A DNA stretch of 64,000 nt. Source: CAIKZZ01 sp035524495. GTDB taxonomy: Bacteria; Pseudomonadota; Gammaproteobacteria; Steroidobacterales; Steroidobacteraceae. Location: contig DATKOR010000023.1 in assembly GCA_035524495.1 (NCBI GenBank), positions 3,725 through 67,724 on the forward strand, written 5' to 3'. Made by a program: the position numbers and the translations under genes. This document shows positions 42,222 to 49,714 of the stretch, in pieces. Below the pieces are notes generated by a model that did not search any database, was not told the DNA's origin, and saw nothing but the letters and a program-made list of their open reading frames with translations. How positions within the stretch are numbered: the first letter of the stretch is position 1; each line of letters starts with the position of its first letter.

Positions 42222-42916
42222 GACTGAAGGGGCCTGGCCTCGCTCTCGGCGCCGCGTTCGTGCTCGCCCTGCTCGCGGTCCTCGCCGTTTCCGCACGCGC
42301 AGTGCCCGCGCGGGCGGATGCCGGCGTCGAGGGCCCCGGGCCGCAGGCGCTGATGGACAGGATCTCGAAGGACCTGTTCCAGGCGCTCGACGCGAATCGC
42401 GCGGCGATCCGGAAGGATTCGGAGCAGGCCTATCCGATCATCGACCGGATCCTGCTGCCGCACTTCGACGTCGACTTTGCCGCGCAGCGCGTGCTCGCGC
42501 AGCACTGGCGCAGCGCCACGCCCGAGCAGCGCAAACGCTTCATCGCGGCCCTCTACAGCGCGCTTCGCAGGTCCTACGGCGGTGCCATCGCCGACTTCAC
42601 GGCCGACCGGCTGAAGCTGCTGCCGTTTCGCGGCGATCCGGCGGCGACGCAGGCGATGGTGCACACCCTCGTGCGGCGCTCGAGCGGCACCGAGGTGCAC
42701 GTCGACTATCACCTGCGCAAGACCGCCGACGGCTGGAAGGCCGACGACGTCATCATCGAGGGCCTGTCGTACGTGAGGACCTTCCAGAGCGATCTCGGTG
42801 GCGCGATCAGCAAGCAGGGACTCGAGGCGGTGATCGCGCGCCTCGAGCGCGAGGGTCTCGATGCGAAGGTGCCGCTGGAGGGCACCGCAGCCGCCGCCAC
42901 GCGTCACGAGCCCTGA
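42212..42916 (+). CDS. Periplasmic phospholipid-binding protein MlaC, second tandem copy
   Basis: 234 residues. By eye 129 of 178 aligned core residues match the first copy, and a 41-nt stretch (41497-41537 and 42587-42627) is identical. The signal peptide (ending PARA) and all core blocks (LLPHFDVDFAAQRVL, SYGGAIADFTADRL, ADGWKADDVIIEGLSYV) are intact, so it is a working gene rather than a relic. Changes cluster in the N-terminal helix and around the strands after TQAMVHTLV, where charge alters. It may carry a different lipid or partner with a different acceptor. It ends 22 nt from the convergent mlaA stop. Confidence 0.92.
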   Translation: MTLRLKGPGLALGAAFVLALLAVLAVSARAVPARADAGVEGPGPQALMDRISKDLFQALDANRAAIRKDSEQAYPIIDRILLPHFDVDFAAQRVLAQHWRSATPEQRKRFIAALYSALRRSYGGAIADFTADRLKLLPFRGDPAATQAMVHTLVRRSSGTEVHVDYHLRKTADGWKADDVIIEGLSYVRTFQSDLGGAISKQGLEAVIARLEREGLDAKVPLEGTAAAATRHEP

Positions 42917-42937
42917 GGCTCGAACACCAGGGCGTTG

Positions 42938-43876
42938 CTAGCGCGAGTCCGCGGTCGCGCCCGCCGTCGCATCACCCGCGGTCGGCGCCTCGGGCGGCGG
43001 TTGCTTCGGCGGCTCGGGTGCCGGCACGGGCGCTGATGGTGCCGCGCCTTCGGCGGCCGGAGGCGGTGACTCCGGCTGCGCCTGCGTGGTCGGCGGTGGC
43101 GAGGCGGTCCCGGCCGGGGCCTCGCCCTCCGGCTCATCGTAGGTCTCTTCGGGCATGTTGCCGTCGCGCACCAGGTATTCGCGGTGCGTCACATAGGCGT
43201 TGCGAATGACCGCATAGCGATCGAAGGCCTGCTTGAGCGCCTCGTCGGTCGACAGCAGCGCCGTGCGCGTGTCGACGACCCGCAGCGCATACAGGCCGTA
43301 CTCGGTCGTCTTCGAGTTGAGGTAGGTGCGGTGCGTCCTCGTGAGCCAGTAGTCGCCGCCCGAGTAGTGGTCGACGACCCGGCCCGGCGCATCGCGCACG
43401 TCCGACGGCCCGAGGAACGGCAGCATCAGGTAGGGTCCCGGCGGCACCCCCCAGCGGCCGAGCGTCTGCCCGAAATCCTCGTCGTGGATCGGCAGGCCGA
43501 ACTTCGTTGCGGGATCGAAGAGCCCGCCGATGCCGATCGTGGTGTTGGTGACGAAGCGCAGCGCGTCGCTGCCGGCGTCGCTGAACTTCGCCTGCAGCGC
43601 GTCGTTGAGCATCACGGTCGGATAGGAGAGGTTCGCGAGGAAGTTGCCGACGACGCGCCGGGCCGGTGCCGGGACCACGGCGCGGTAGGCCTTCGCGACC
43701 GGGCGCGCGAGCATCCGGTCGAAGGCGTCGTTGAACGCGAACGTCGCGCGGTTGAGCCTCTCGAGCGGGTCCTTCGGCGCGTTGTCGGCGAGCGCCGGCT
43801 GCGCCGCAAGCACCGCGAGCAGCGTGGCCGCCAGCGTCCGTCGGGCGTTCCGGCCCGCAAGCCTTGTTACGCGCAT
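42938..43876 (-). CDS. mlaA: Outer-membrane phospholipid-removal protein MlaA (VacJ), non-lipoprotein form
   Basis: 312 residues. A signal peptide (about 1-31, ending PALA) is followed by the MlaA domain: DPLERLNRATFAFNDAFDRML, VVGNFLANLSYP, FVTNTTIGIGGLFDPATKFGL, DFGQTLGRWGVPPGPYLMLPFLGPS. The usual lipobox Cys is missing; the cleavage site looks like signal peptidase I. A Pro/Glu/Ala-rich tail of about 75 residues follows the domain. MlaA is the outer-membrane end of the Mla pathway; it is convergent with mlaFEDCBC. Confidence 0.92.
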   Translation of the reverse strand: MRVTRLAGRNARRTLAATLLAVLAAQPALADNAPKDPLERLNRATFAFNDAFDRMLARPVAKAYRAVVPAPARRVVGNFLANLSYPTVMLNDALQAKFSDAGSDALRFVTNTTIGIGGLFDPATKFGLPIHDEDFGQTLGRWGVPPGPYLMLPFLGPSDVRDAPGRVVDHYSGGDYWLTRTHRTYLNSKTTEYGLYALRVVDTRTALLSTDEALKQAFDRYAVIRNAYVTHREYLVRDGNMPEETYDEPEGEAPAGTASPPPTTQAQPESPPPAAEGAAPSAPVPAPEPPKQPPPEAPTAGDATAGATADSR

Positions 43877-43920
43877 TGCTCCCTCCCTGCCGCGCGAGGA
43901 GTCTAGCAGTACCTTCGGGA

Positions 43921-45447
43921 TCAGCGCCGGCCGTCGGGGGGCTGGGTCGGCAGCGGCTCGCCGCGATCGACCGCCGCTTGGACGCGCGGCGGCAGATATT
44001 CCTTGAGCTCGTCGATGCGCGCCTTGTAGCGGCTGCGTTGCACGAGCGTCAGGTTCGGCGTCGCGAGCGCGAGCCGCAGCGTCTCGATCGCGAGCGTCAG
44101 GTCGCCGCTCATGACGTGGTATTCCGCCATGTAGTAGTTGGCCTCGGCGGCCTCGCCTGCGGCGCTGGCCGCGAGCGCGATCTGGCGCACCTGCGCCTGG
44201 GTCGGCGGCACGTTGTTGAAGAGGTCGAGCAGCACCGCGTGCGCGAGGCGCGCATCGCCCGCGCGCATCAGCGTCTCGGCGTAGCGCACCGTGACCGGCA
44301 CGTTGCGCGGAAAGAGCTCTTTCGCGCGCGCCAGCACCGTGCGCGAGCCCTCGATGTCGCCCGCCCCGAGCAGCGCCTGGCCGAGCGCCGAGTGGTACTC
44401 GATGGTGTCGGGGTGGCGGTTCACGAGGTCGCGCAGGATCGGCACGGCCTCGTTCGGCGCATTGGCCTGCATCAGGCCGAGCGCGCGCCCGTAGTAGCGG
44501 TAGTCGGCGACTGCGAAGTCGGCGGCCGCGGCGTCGGCGTAGACGTCGCGCGGATTGTCCTCGGGCCCGAGCGTCATCACGCGGATGCGCTCGCGGGCGA
44601 GCCGGTAGCCCGTGGTGTCGACCGGCCGCACGATCGGGTACTGCGTCGCGCGGCTCTTGGCCTCGGCGACGCGGCCGCTGGTCACCGGGTGGGTCTGCAG
44701 GAACTCGAGGATCTTGGCGTTGGGGCCCGGATGGCCCATCCGCCGCTCGAGCGTCTCGAAGAACGAACCCATCGCGTTCGGGTCGTAGCCGGCCGCCGCC
44801 ATGACGCCGATGCCGACGCGGTCGGCCTCGTACTCGTTCTCGCGCGAGAAGTTGAGCTGGTGCTGCAGCGCCGCGCTCTGGCCCGCCATGACGCCCGCCA
44901 TGCCGACGTTGGCGTTGCCGGACACTGCGCCAACGAGGATCGCCGCGAGCATCGCGGCGGCGGAGGCGAGGCTCGCCTTGCTCTGGTTCTGGATGCTGCG
45001 CGCGATGTGGCGCTGCGTGACGTGGGAGATCTCGTGCGCGAGGACGCCGGCGAGCTCGCTCTCGCTCGCGGTGGCGAGCAGCAGGCCCGCGTTGACGCAC
45101 ACGAAGCCGCCCGGCAGCGCGAAGGCGTTGATGCCGCGGTCCTTGACGACGAAGAACGTGAACTTGATCGTGCCTTCCTGCGCGTGGCTCGCGAGCCGCG
45201 CGCCGACCGAGTTGATGTACTCGTTGATTTCCGGGTCGTCGAGGATCTGCCCCTGGTCCTGCAGGCCCTGGATGATCATCGCGCCGATCTTGTACTCGTC
45301 GCTGCCGGTCAGCACCGCGTCGGCCGGGGTCCCGATGTCGGGCAGCTCCTGCGCGGCCGGCGAGGCGGCGAGCGAGGCCTCGACGGTCAGCGCCGTGATT
45401 GTCAAGGCGAGGAGCAGGCGGCGCAGCGGGGCGGCGAGGGCTGGCAT
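43921..45447 (-). CDS. bepA: Periplasmic M48 metalloprotease with TPR repeats (BepA-like)
   Basis: 508 residues. Signal peptide (about 1-28), M48 protease domain with zinc motif HEISH (AGVLAHEISHVTQRH) and a later Glu in NEYEADRVGIGVM, then a TPR domain (about 310-490; DYRYYGRALGLMQANAPNEAVPIL, IEYHSALGQALLGAGDIEGSRTVL). BepA assists LptD assembly and degrades misfolded outer-membrane proteins. It fits the envelope theme of mlaA next to it but is 45 nt away and need not be co-transcribed. Confidence 0.92.
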   Translation of the reverse strand: MPALAAPLRRLLLALTITALTVEASLAASPAAQELPDIGTPADAVLTGSDEYKIGAMIIQGLQDQGQILDDPEINEYINSVGARLASHAQEGTIKFTFFVVKDRGINAFALPGGFVCVNAGLLLATASESELAGVLAHEISHVTQRHIARSIQNQSKASLASAAAMLAAILVGAVSGNANVGMAGVMAGQSAALQHQLNFSRENEYEADRVGIGVMAAAGYDPNAMGSFFETLERRMGHPGPNAKILEFLQTHPVTSGRVAEAKSRATQYPIVRPVDTTGYRLARERIRVMTLGPEDNPRDVYADAAAADFAVADYRYYGRALGLMQANAPNEAVPILRDLVNRHPDTIEYHSALGQALLGAGDIEGSRTVLARAKELFPRNVPVTVRYAETLMRAGDARLAHAVLLDLFNNVPPTQAQVRQIALAASAAGEAAEANYYMAEYHVMSGDLTLAIETLRLALATPNLTLVQRSRYKARIDELKEYLPPRVQAAVDRGEPLPTQPPDGRR

Positions 45448-45496
45448 GACTGGCCGTTAGGACCGTGCGCCGCGGGGATGGTTCACTGGCCGGGCG

Positions 45497-46909
45497 TCAC
45501 AGGCTGTCGGAGGCGAAGTCGGCCAGCCGCGAGCGCTCGCCGCGCACCAGCGTCACGTGGCCGGAGTGCGGCCAGCCGCGAAAGCGGTTGACGACGTAAG
45601 TCAGGCCGGAGGTGGTCTCGGTGAGGTAGGGCGTGTCGATCTGCGCGATGTTGCCGAGGCAGATCAGCTTCGTGCCGGGGCCTGCGCGCGTCACCAGCGC
45701 CTTCATCTGCTTCGGGGTCAGGTTCTGCGCCTCGTCGAGGATCAGGAAGCGGCTCAGGAACGTGCGGCCGCGCATGAAGTTCAGGCTGCGGATCTTGATC
45801 CGGCTGCGCAGCAGATCGTTGGTCGCCGCGCGCGCCCAGTTGCCACCCTCCTGGCCCTGCGTCAGCACCTCGAGGTTGTCCATCAGCGCGCCCATCCACG
45901 GCTCCATCTTCTCCTCCTCGGTGCCGGGGAGGAAGCCGATGTCTTCGCCGAGCGGGATCGTCACGCGCGTCATGATGATCTCGTTGAAGCGCCGGTTGTC
46001 GAGCGTCTGCGCAAGTCCTGCGGCCAGCGTCAGCAGCGTCTTGCCGGTGCCGGCCGGGCCGAGCACGGTGACGAAGTCGATTTCGGGGTCCATCAGCAGG
46101 TTGAGCGCGAAGTTCTGCTCGCGGTTGCGCGCCGTCACGCCCCAGACGTTGTGGCGCTCGGTCCGGAAGTCGTGCACCAGCTCGACGACCGCCTCGTCGC
46201 CCGCGACGCTGCGGACCGTCGCCTCGACGCCGTTCGGCGTGTCCTCGTAGAGGAACAGGTTCGGGTGCCACTCGCGCACCGCCGGGCCGCGCAGCCGGTA
46301 GAAGGTGCGCGCGTGCTCCTTCCAGGACTGCATGTCGGCGCCGTGGCGCTCCCAGAAGTCCGGCGGCAGCGCCTGCGTGCCGGTGTAGAGGAGGTCGGCG
46401 TCCTCGATCGTCTGGTCGCTGAAGTAGTCCTCGGCGTGCACGCCGAGGATCGCGGCCTTGATCCTCAGGTTGATGTCCTTCGACACCAGCGTCACCTCGG
46501 CGTCGGCGTGCGCGCGCTTCAACGCCAGTGCCTGGCCGAGGATCGCGTTGTCGGCGCCGTGGCCGGGAAGATCCGGGAGGCCGGCGTCGAGGTTCTTGGT
46601 CTGGAAGAACAGGCGTCCAGCCGGCGGGCGCTTGCCGCTGCTGCCGTTCAGCACGTTCGGCATCGCCAGCCCGACGTCGATCTGCTCCTTGGTCGCGCCC
46701 TGCATGAGCTCGTCGAGGAAGCGGCTGACCTGCCGCACGTTGCGGGCCGATTCCGACAGGCCTTTCTTGCCCGCGTCGAGCTCCTCGAGCACGATCATCG
46801 GGATGTAGATGTCGTGTTCCTCGAAGCGGAAGATCGCGGTCGGGTCGTGCATCAGGACGTTGGTGTCCAGCACGAATATGCGGCGCTTGGCGCGCGCGGT
46901 TCGCGTCAT
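45497..46909 (-). CDS. phoH: PhoH family protein with N-terminal PIN domain (PhoH2)
   Basis: 470 residues. A PIN nuclease domain (about 9-150; IFVLDTNVLMHDPTAI, ILEELDAGKKG-like acid cluster) is fused to a PhoH ATPase (about 255-470; GPAGTGKTLLTLAAG, LILDEAQNLTPKQM). PhoH2 proteins are RNA helicase/nucleases. Cytoplasmic. It is 12 nt downstream of the bcp gene, so bcp-phoH form a pair. Confidence 0.93.
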   Translation of the reverse strand: MTRTARAKRRIFVLDTNVLMHDPTAIFRFEEHDIYIPMIVLEELDAGKKGLSESARNVRQVSRFLDELMQGATKEQIDVGLAMPNVLNGSSGKRPPAGRLFFQTKNLDAGLPDLPGHGADNAILGQALALKRAHADAEVTLVSKDINLRIKAAILGVHAEDYFSDQTIEDADLLYTGTQALPPDFWERHGADMQSWKEHARTFYRLRGPAVREWHPNLFLYEDTPNGVEATVRSVAGDEAVVELVHDFRTERHNVWGVTARNREQNFALNLLMDPEIDFVTVLGPAGTGKTLLTLAAGLAQTLDNRRFNEIIMTRVTIPLGEDIGFLPGTEEEKMEPWMGALMDNLEVLTQGQEGGNWARAATNDLLRSRIKIRSLNFMRGRTFLSRFLILDEAQNLTPKQMKALVTRAGPGTKLICLGNIAQIDTPYLTETTSGLTYVVNRFRGWPHSGHVTLVRGERSRLADFASDSL

Positions 46910-46921
46910 CGTGGGCCCTGC

Positions 46922-47386
46922 CTACAGCGCGCGGGCCGCGGCGAGCACTGCTTCGGCGTGGCCGTCGACCTTGACCTTGCGCCATTCGTGGCGCAGTACG
47001 CCCTCGGCGTCGAGCAGGAAGGTGCTGCGCTCGACGCCCAGGTACTTCCTGCCGTACATGCTCTTCTCCTTGATGACGTCGAAGAGCTTGCAGACCCGCT
47101 GCTCCGGATCGGCGAGCAGCTCGAACGGAAACCGGTACTTCTGCTTGAACTTCTCGTGCGAGGCGACGCTGTCGGGCGACACGCCGACGATCAGCGCGCC
47201 GGCCTTCTTGAAGTCGGCCGCGAGGTCGCGAAACGCCTCGCCTTCCTTGGTGCAGCCGGAGGTGTTGTCGCGCGGGTAGAAGTAGAGCACCAGCGCTGTG
47301 CCGGCCGCGTCCTTGAGGCGCCAGCGTCCGGCGGTCGAGTCGCCTGCGAAATCGGGAATCTTCTTGCCGAGGGCCGGTGCCGCCAT
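46922..47386 (-). CDS. bcp: Peroxiredoxin of the Bcp/PrxQ family
   Basis: 154 residues. The peroxidatic Cys is in YPRDNTSGCTKEG near 45. The resolving Cys usually five residues later (CxxxxC) is replaced by Glu/Ala; another Cys is present only at RVCKLFDV near 98. It would reduce peroxides via thioredoxin or as a 1-Cys form. It follows gcvR by 18 nt and precedes phoH. Confidence 0.93.
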   Translation of the reverse strand: MAAPALGKKIPDFAGDSTAGRWRLKDAAGTALVLYFYPRDNTSGCTKEGEAFRDLAADFKKAGALIVGVSPDSVASHEKFKQKYRFPFELLADPEQRVCKLFDVIKEKSMYGRKYLGVERSTFLLDAEGVLRHEWRKVKVDGHAEAVLAAARAL

Positions 47387-47404
47387 GTCGTCGTCGGGCC
47401 TCCG

Positions 47405-47935
47405 TCAGCTCTTGACCGGTTCGAGGATCGCGTCGAGGTTGAGGTGGTCGCAGAAGTCCATGAACTCCTCGCGCAGTACGCCGAGGTGGATCCGGCTCGG
47501 CACGTTGATCACGAGCCGGAGCGAGAACATCGGCGCGCCGGTGTGGGCCGCCGGATAGCTGCGGGTGTCGAGCTCGGCGATGTCGATGCCGCGCGCCGAG
47601 AAGAACCCCGACACCGACGAGACGATGCCCGACTGGTCGAGGCAGACGATGTCGACCGAGTACGGCAGCATGTCGCCGCGCACGGCGCGCTGCTCGGTGC
47701 GGCGCATCTGCACGGCGATTTCGCCGGCGTCGGCGACCTTCTTGATCTCGGTCTCGATCTTGGCGAGCGAGTGCCAGTTGCCCGAGATCAGCAGCGCCAT
47801 CGTGAATTCGCTGCCGAGGGCCGACATCCGGCTTTCGACAATGTTGCCGCCGCAATCAGCGATCACTCGGGTCAGGTCGTGCACCATGCCGGTGCGGTCA
47901 CTGCCAATGGCAGACAGGGCGATCAGCTGCTTCAT
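47405..47935 (-). CDS. gcvR: Glycine cleavage system repressor GcvR-like ACT protein
   Basis: 176 residues with two ACT domains (about 5-80 KQLIALSAIGSDRTGMVHDLTRVIADCGGNI; about 93-170 YSVDIVCLDQSGIVSSVSGFFSARGIDI). In E. coli GcvR binds glycine and the activator GcvA. There is no DNA-binding domain. It is divergent from dapA, as in Pseudomonas and relatives. Confidence 0.9.
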   Translation of the reverse strand: MKQLIALSAIGSDRTGMVHDLTRVIADCGGNIVESRMSALGSEFTMALLISGNWHSLAKIETEIKKVADAGEIAVQMRRTEQRAVRGDMLPYSVDIVCLDQSGIVSSVSGFFSARGIDIAELDTRSYPAAHTGAPMFSLRLVINVPSRIHLGVLREEFMDFCDHLNLDAILEPVKS

Positions 47936-48023
47936 CCGGGGCGGTCGGCTCAGGGCGGGGGCGGTAGAACGGCTAGTGTACCCCCGGGCCCCCGGCCGTG
48001 GGAAACCCGCGGCGACCGTTTGC

Positions 48024-48053
48024 TTGCGCCGGCCGGCGCCGGATCAGTACCAT
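48024..48053 (+). promoter_or_regulatory. Candidate dapA promoter
   Basis: TTGCGC (48024-48029), an 18-nt spacer and TACCAT (48048-48053), each 4/6 to the sigma70 consensus, 27 nt before the dapA ATG. Confidence 0.4.
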
Positions 48054-48080
48054 GCCCGGCCCACGCCTCGCGAGACCCCG

Positions 48081-48962
48081 ATGTACAGCGGCAGCATTGT
48101 CGCCCTCGTCACGCCGATGACCGCTTCGGGCGAGATCGACTTCGCCGCGTGGGATGCGCTCGTGGAATGGCACCTCGCCGAGGGCAGCGACGGGCTCGTC
48201 GTCTGCGGCACGACCGGCGAGTCGCCGACCGTCACGCTCGCGGAGGCGGTCGAGCTCACGCGGCGCGCGAGCGCCCGGGTCCGCGGCCGCGTGCCGCTGA
48301 TCGCCGGCAGCGGGACCAACGACACCGCGCGCAGCATCGAGCGCACGCGCGAGCTTGCCGAGGCGGGCGCGGACGCGGTGCTGGTCGTGACGCCGTACTA
48401 CAACCGCCCGACCCAGGACGGGCTCTTCCAGCATTTCACCGCGATCGCCGACGACTCGAGCGTGCCGGTGATCCTCTACAACGTGCCGTCGCGGACGGGC
48501 GTCGACCTGTTGCCCGATACCGCGGCGCGGCTCGCGAGCCACCCGCGGATCGTGTCGCTCAAGGAGGCGACCGGGAACCTCGCGCGGCTCGCCGAGCTCC
48601 AACAGCGCTGCGGCGCGGAGCTCGAGCTGCTGTCGGGCGACGATCCGACCGCCGCCGACGCGATCCTCGCCGGCGCGCGCGGCGTGATCTCGGTCACGGC
48701 GAACGTCGCGCCGCGCGCGATGCGCGAGCTCGCCGGCACGGCGCTGCGCGGCGACGCCGAGCGCGCCCGCGAGTTCGATGCGCGACTGCAGGTGCTGCAT
48801 CGCGCCCTGTTCGTCGAGCCGAACCCGATCCCGGTCAAGTGGGGCGTCGAGCGACTCGGGCTGATCGGCGCCGGGATCCGGCTGCCGCTGACGCCGCTGG
48901 CGGGCGAGTATCATGGAACGGTGCGCGAAGCGATGCGCGCCGCGGGGGTTCAATGCGATTGA
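48081..48962 (+). CDS. dapA: 4-hydroxy-tetrahydrodipicolinate synthase
   Basis: 293 residues, standard length. TIM-barrel lyase with CGTTGESPT, the catalytic Tyr in ILYNVPSRTG, the Schiff-base Lys in IVSLKEATGN and LSGDDPTA. It condenses pyruvate with aspartate semialdehyde, the first step to lysine and meso-diaminopimelate. The 3' end overlaps the next lipoprotein gene by 10 nt, as dapA-bamC do in many Gammaproteobacteria. Confidence 0.97.
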   Translation: MYSGSIVALVTPMTASGEIDFAAWDALVEWHLAEGSDGLVVCGTTGESPTVTLAEAVELTRRASARVRGRVPLIAGSGTNDTARSIERTRELAEAGADAVLVVTPYYNRPTQDGLFQHFTAIADDSSVPVILYNVPSRTGVDLLPDTAARLASHPRIVSLKEATGNLARLAELQQRCGAELELLSGDDPTAADAILAGARGVISVTANVAPRAMRELAGTALRGDAERAREFDARLQVLHRALFVEPNPIPVKWGVERLGLIGAGIRLPLTPLAGEYHGTVREAMRAAGVQCD

Positions 48963-49234
48963 TTCGACGACTCATGGCCGCCGGTGCGCTCGTCGCGCTC
49001 GGCGGCTGCCACCTGATGACCGAAGACTGCACGAAGCGCCAGCCGTACGAGGGCGCGAGCAGCGTCCCGCAGCTGCGCGCGGCCGAAGGCTTGCCGAACG
49101 CGAACACCAAGAACGCGCTCAAGATCCCCGACGCCGCCGGCGAGCCGAAGCCGCGCAAGTCGACCGATGCCTGCCTCGACCGGCCGCCGCCGTTCTACGC
49201 GGACCGCCCGAAGCCGCCGGCGCCCGCGCCGTAG
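48953..49234 (+). CDS. Small lipoprotein in the BamC position
   Basis: 93 residues. Lipoprotein signal peptide with lipobox LGGC (lipidated Cys19), then a Pro-rich hydrophilic sequence: VPQLRAAEGLPNANTKNALKIPD resembles the extended N-terminal segment of BamC that lies along BamD, but the two helix-grip domains of BamC are absent. The likely site is the outer membrane, inner leaflet. The dapA-bamC gene order supports a BamC-related origin; function is inferred only from that and the short motif. Confidence 0.8.
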   Translation: MRLIRRLMAAGALVALGGCHLMTEDCTKRQPYEGASSVPQLRAAEGLPNANTKNALKIPDAAGEPKPRKSTDACLDRPPPFYADRPKPPAPAP

Positions 49235-49287
49235 CGGCATTGGCCGCGTTGCCTCGCGACGTCCCCGCGGTTAGGCTTCGCCCCGCC

Positions 49288-49378
49288 GGAGAGGTGGCCG
49301 AGCGGTCGAAGGCGCTGGACTGGAATTCCAGTAATACCCAAAAGGTATTCGTGGGTTCGAATCCCACCCTCTCCGCCA
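49288..49378 (+). tRNA. tRNA-Ser (anticodon GGA)
   Basis: 91 nt including the encoded CCA. The acceptor GGAGAGG pairs with CCTCTCC. The anticodon stem is CTGGA (49315-49319) with TCCAG (49327-49331), and the loop has GGA at 49322-49324. The long variable arm (AATACC with GGTATT) is typical of class II tRNA-Ser, and the T-arm GGTTCGAATC is intact. It reads UCC and UCU. It lies 53 nt after the lipoprotein gene and upstream of ffs. Confidence 0.97.
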
Positions 49379-49582
49379 CTTCGATCGCGGGCGCGGACGC
49401 GCGCGGTGTCCGCACCGGCAATCGGTTAAAATACAGTGAGTTAGCAGATCATTCTCGCGTTCGGGCTTGCGAATTGACGCTCCGGATACCCCCGTGTAAC
49501 GTCGCGCAGCCTCGGCAATCCCCGGTTCCGGCTCGCGCGGCGTTCGACGCCGGGCCCCTCAACACTGGACGATGATTTCCAT

Positions 49583-49694
49583 GGTGGCCCGCGCCGGTTC
49601 CTCCGCGACGATCAGCCGTAAACCCCGTCAGGCCCGGAAGGGAGCAGCGGTAGCGGTGCGATCGGGCGCCGGAGGGGTGCTGGCGCGGGCCGCC
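49583..49694 (+). ncRNA. ffs: Signal recognition particle 4.5S RNA
   Basis: About 112 nt. The universally conserved domain IV core (CGTCAGGCCCGGAAGG then GAGCAGCGG) lies at 49626-49650. The 5' GGTGGCCCGCGCC (49583-49595) pairs with 49682-49694 with one G-U pair, closing the rod. It binds the Ffh M domain; ffh is at 12.9 kb. Placement just 5' of dnaX is conserved in Gammaproteobacteria. Confidence 0.95.
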
Positions 49695-49714
49695 TCCCTC
49701 GGCCGGGGTCGTTC

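Noticed and set aside
45557..48950. Plus-strand open frame of more than 1100 codons opposite phoH, bcp and gcvR
   Set aside because: It is a mirror of the real minus-strand genes; only its last 282 nt (48953-49234) are a real gene, the small lipoprotein.
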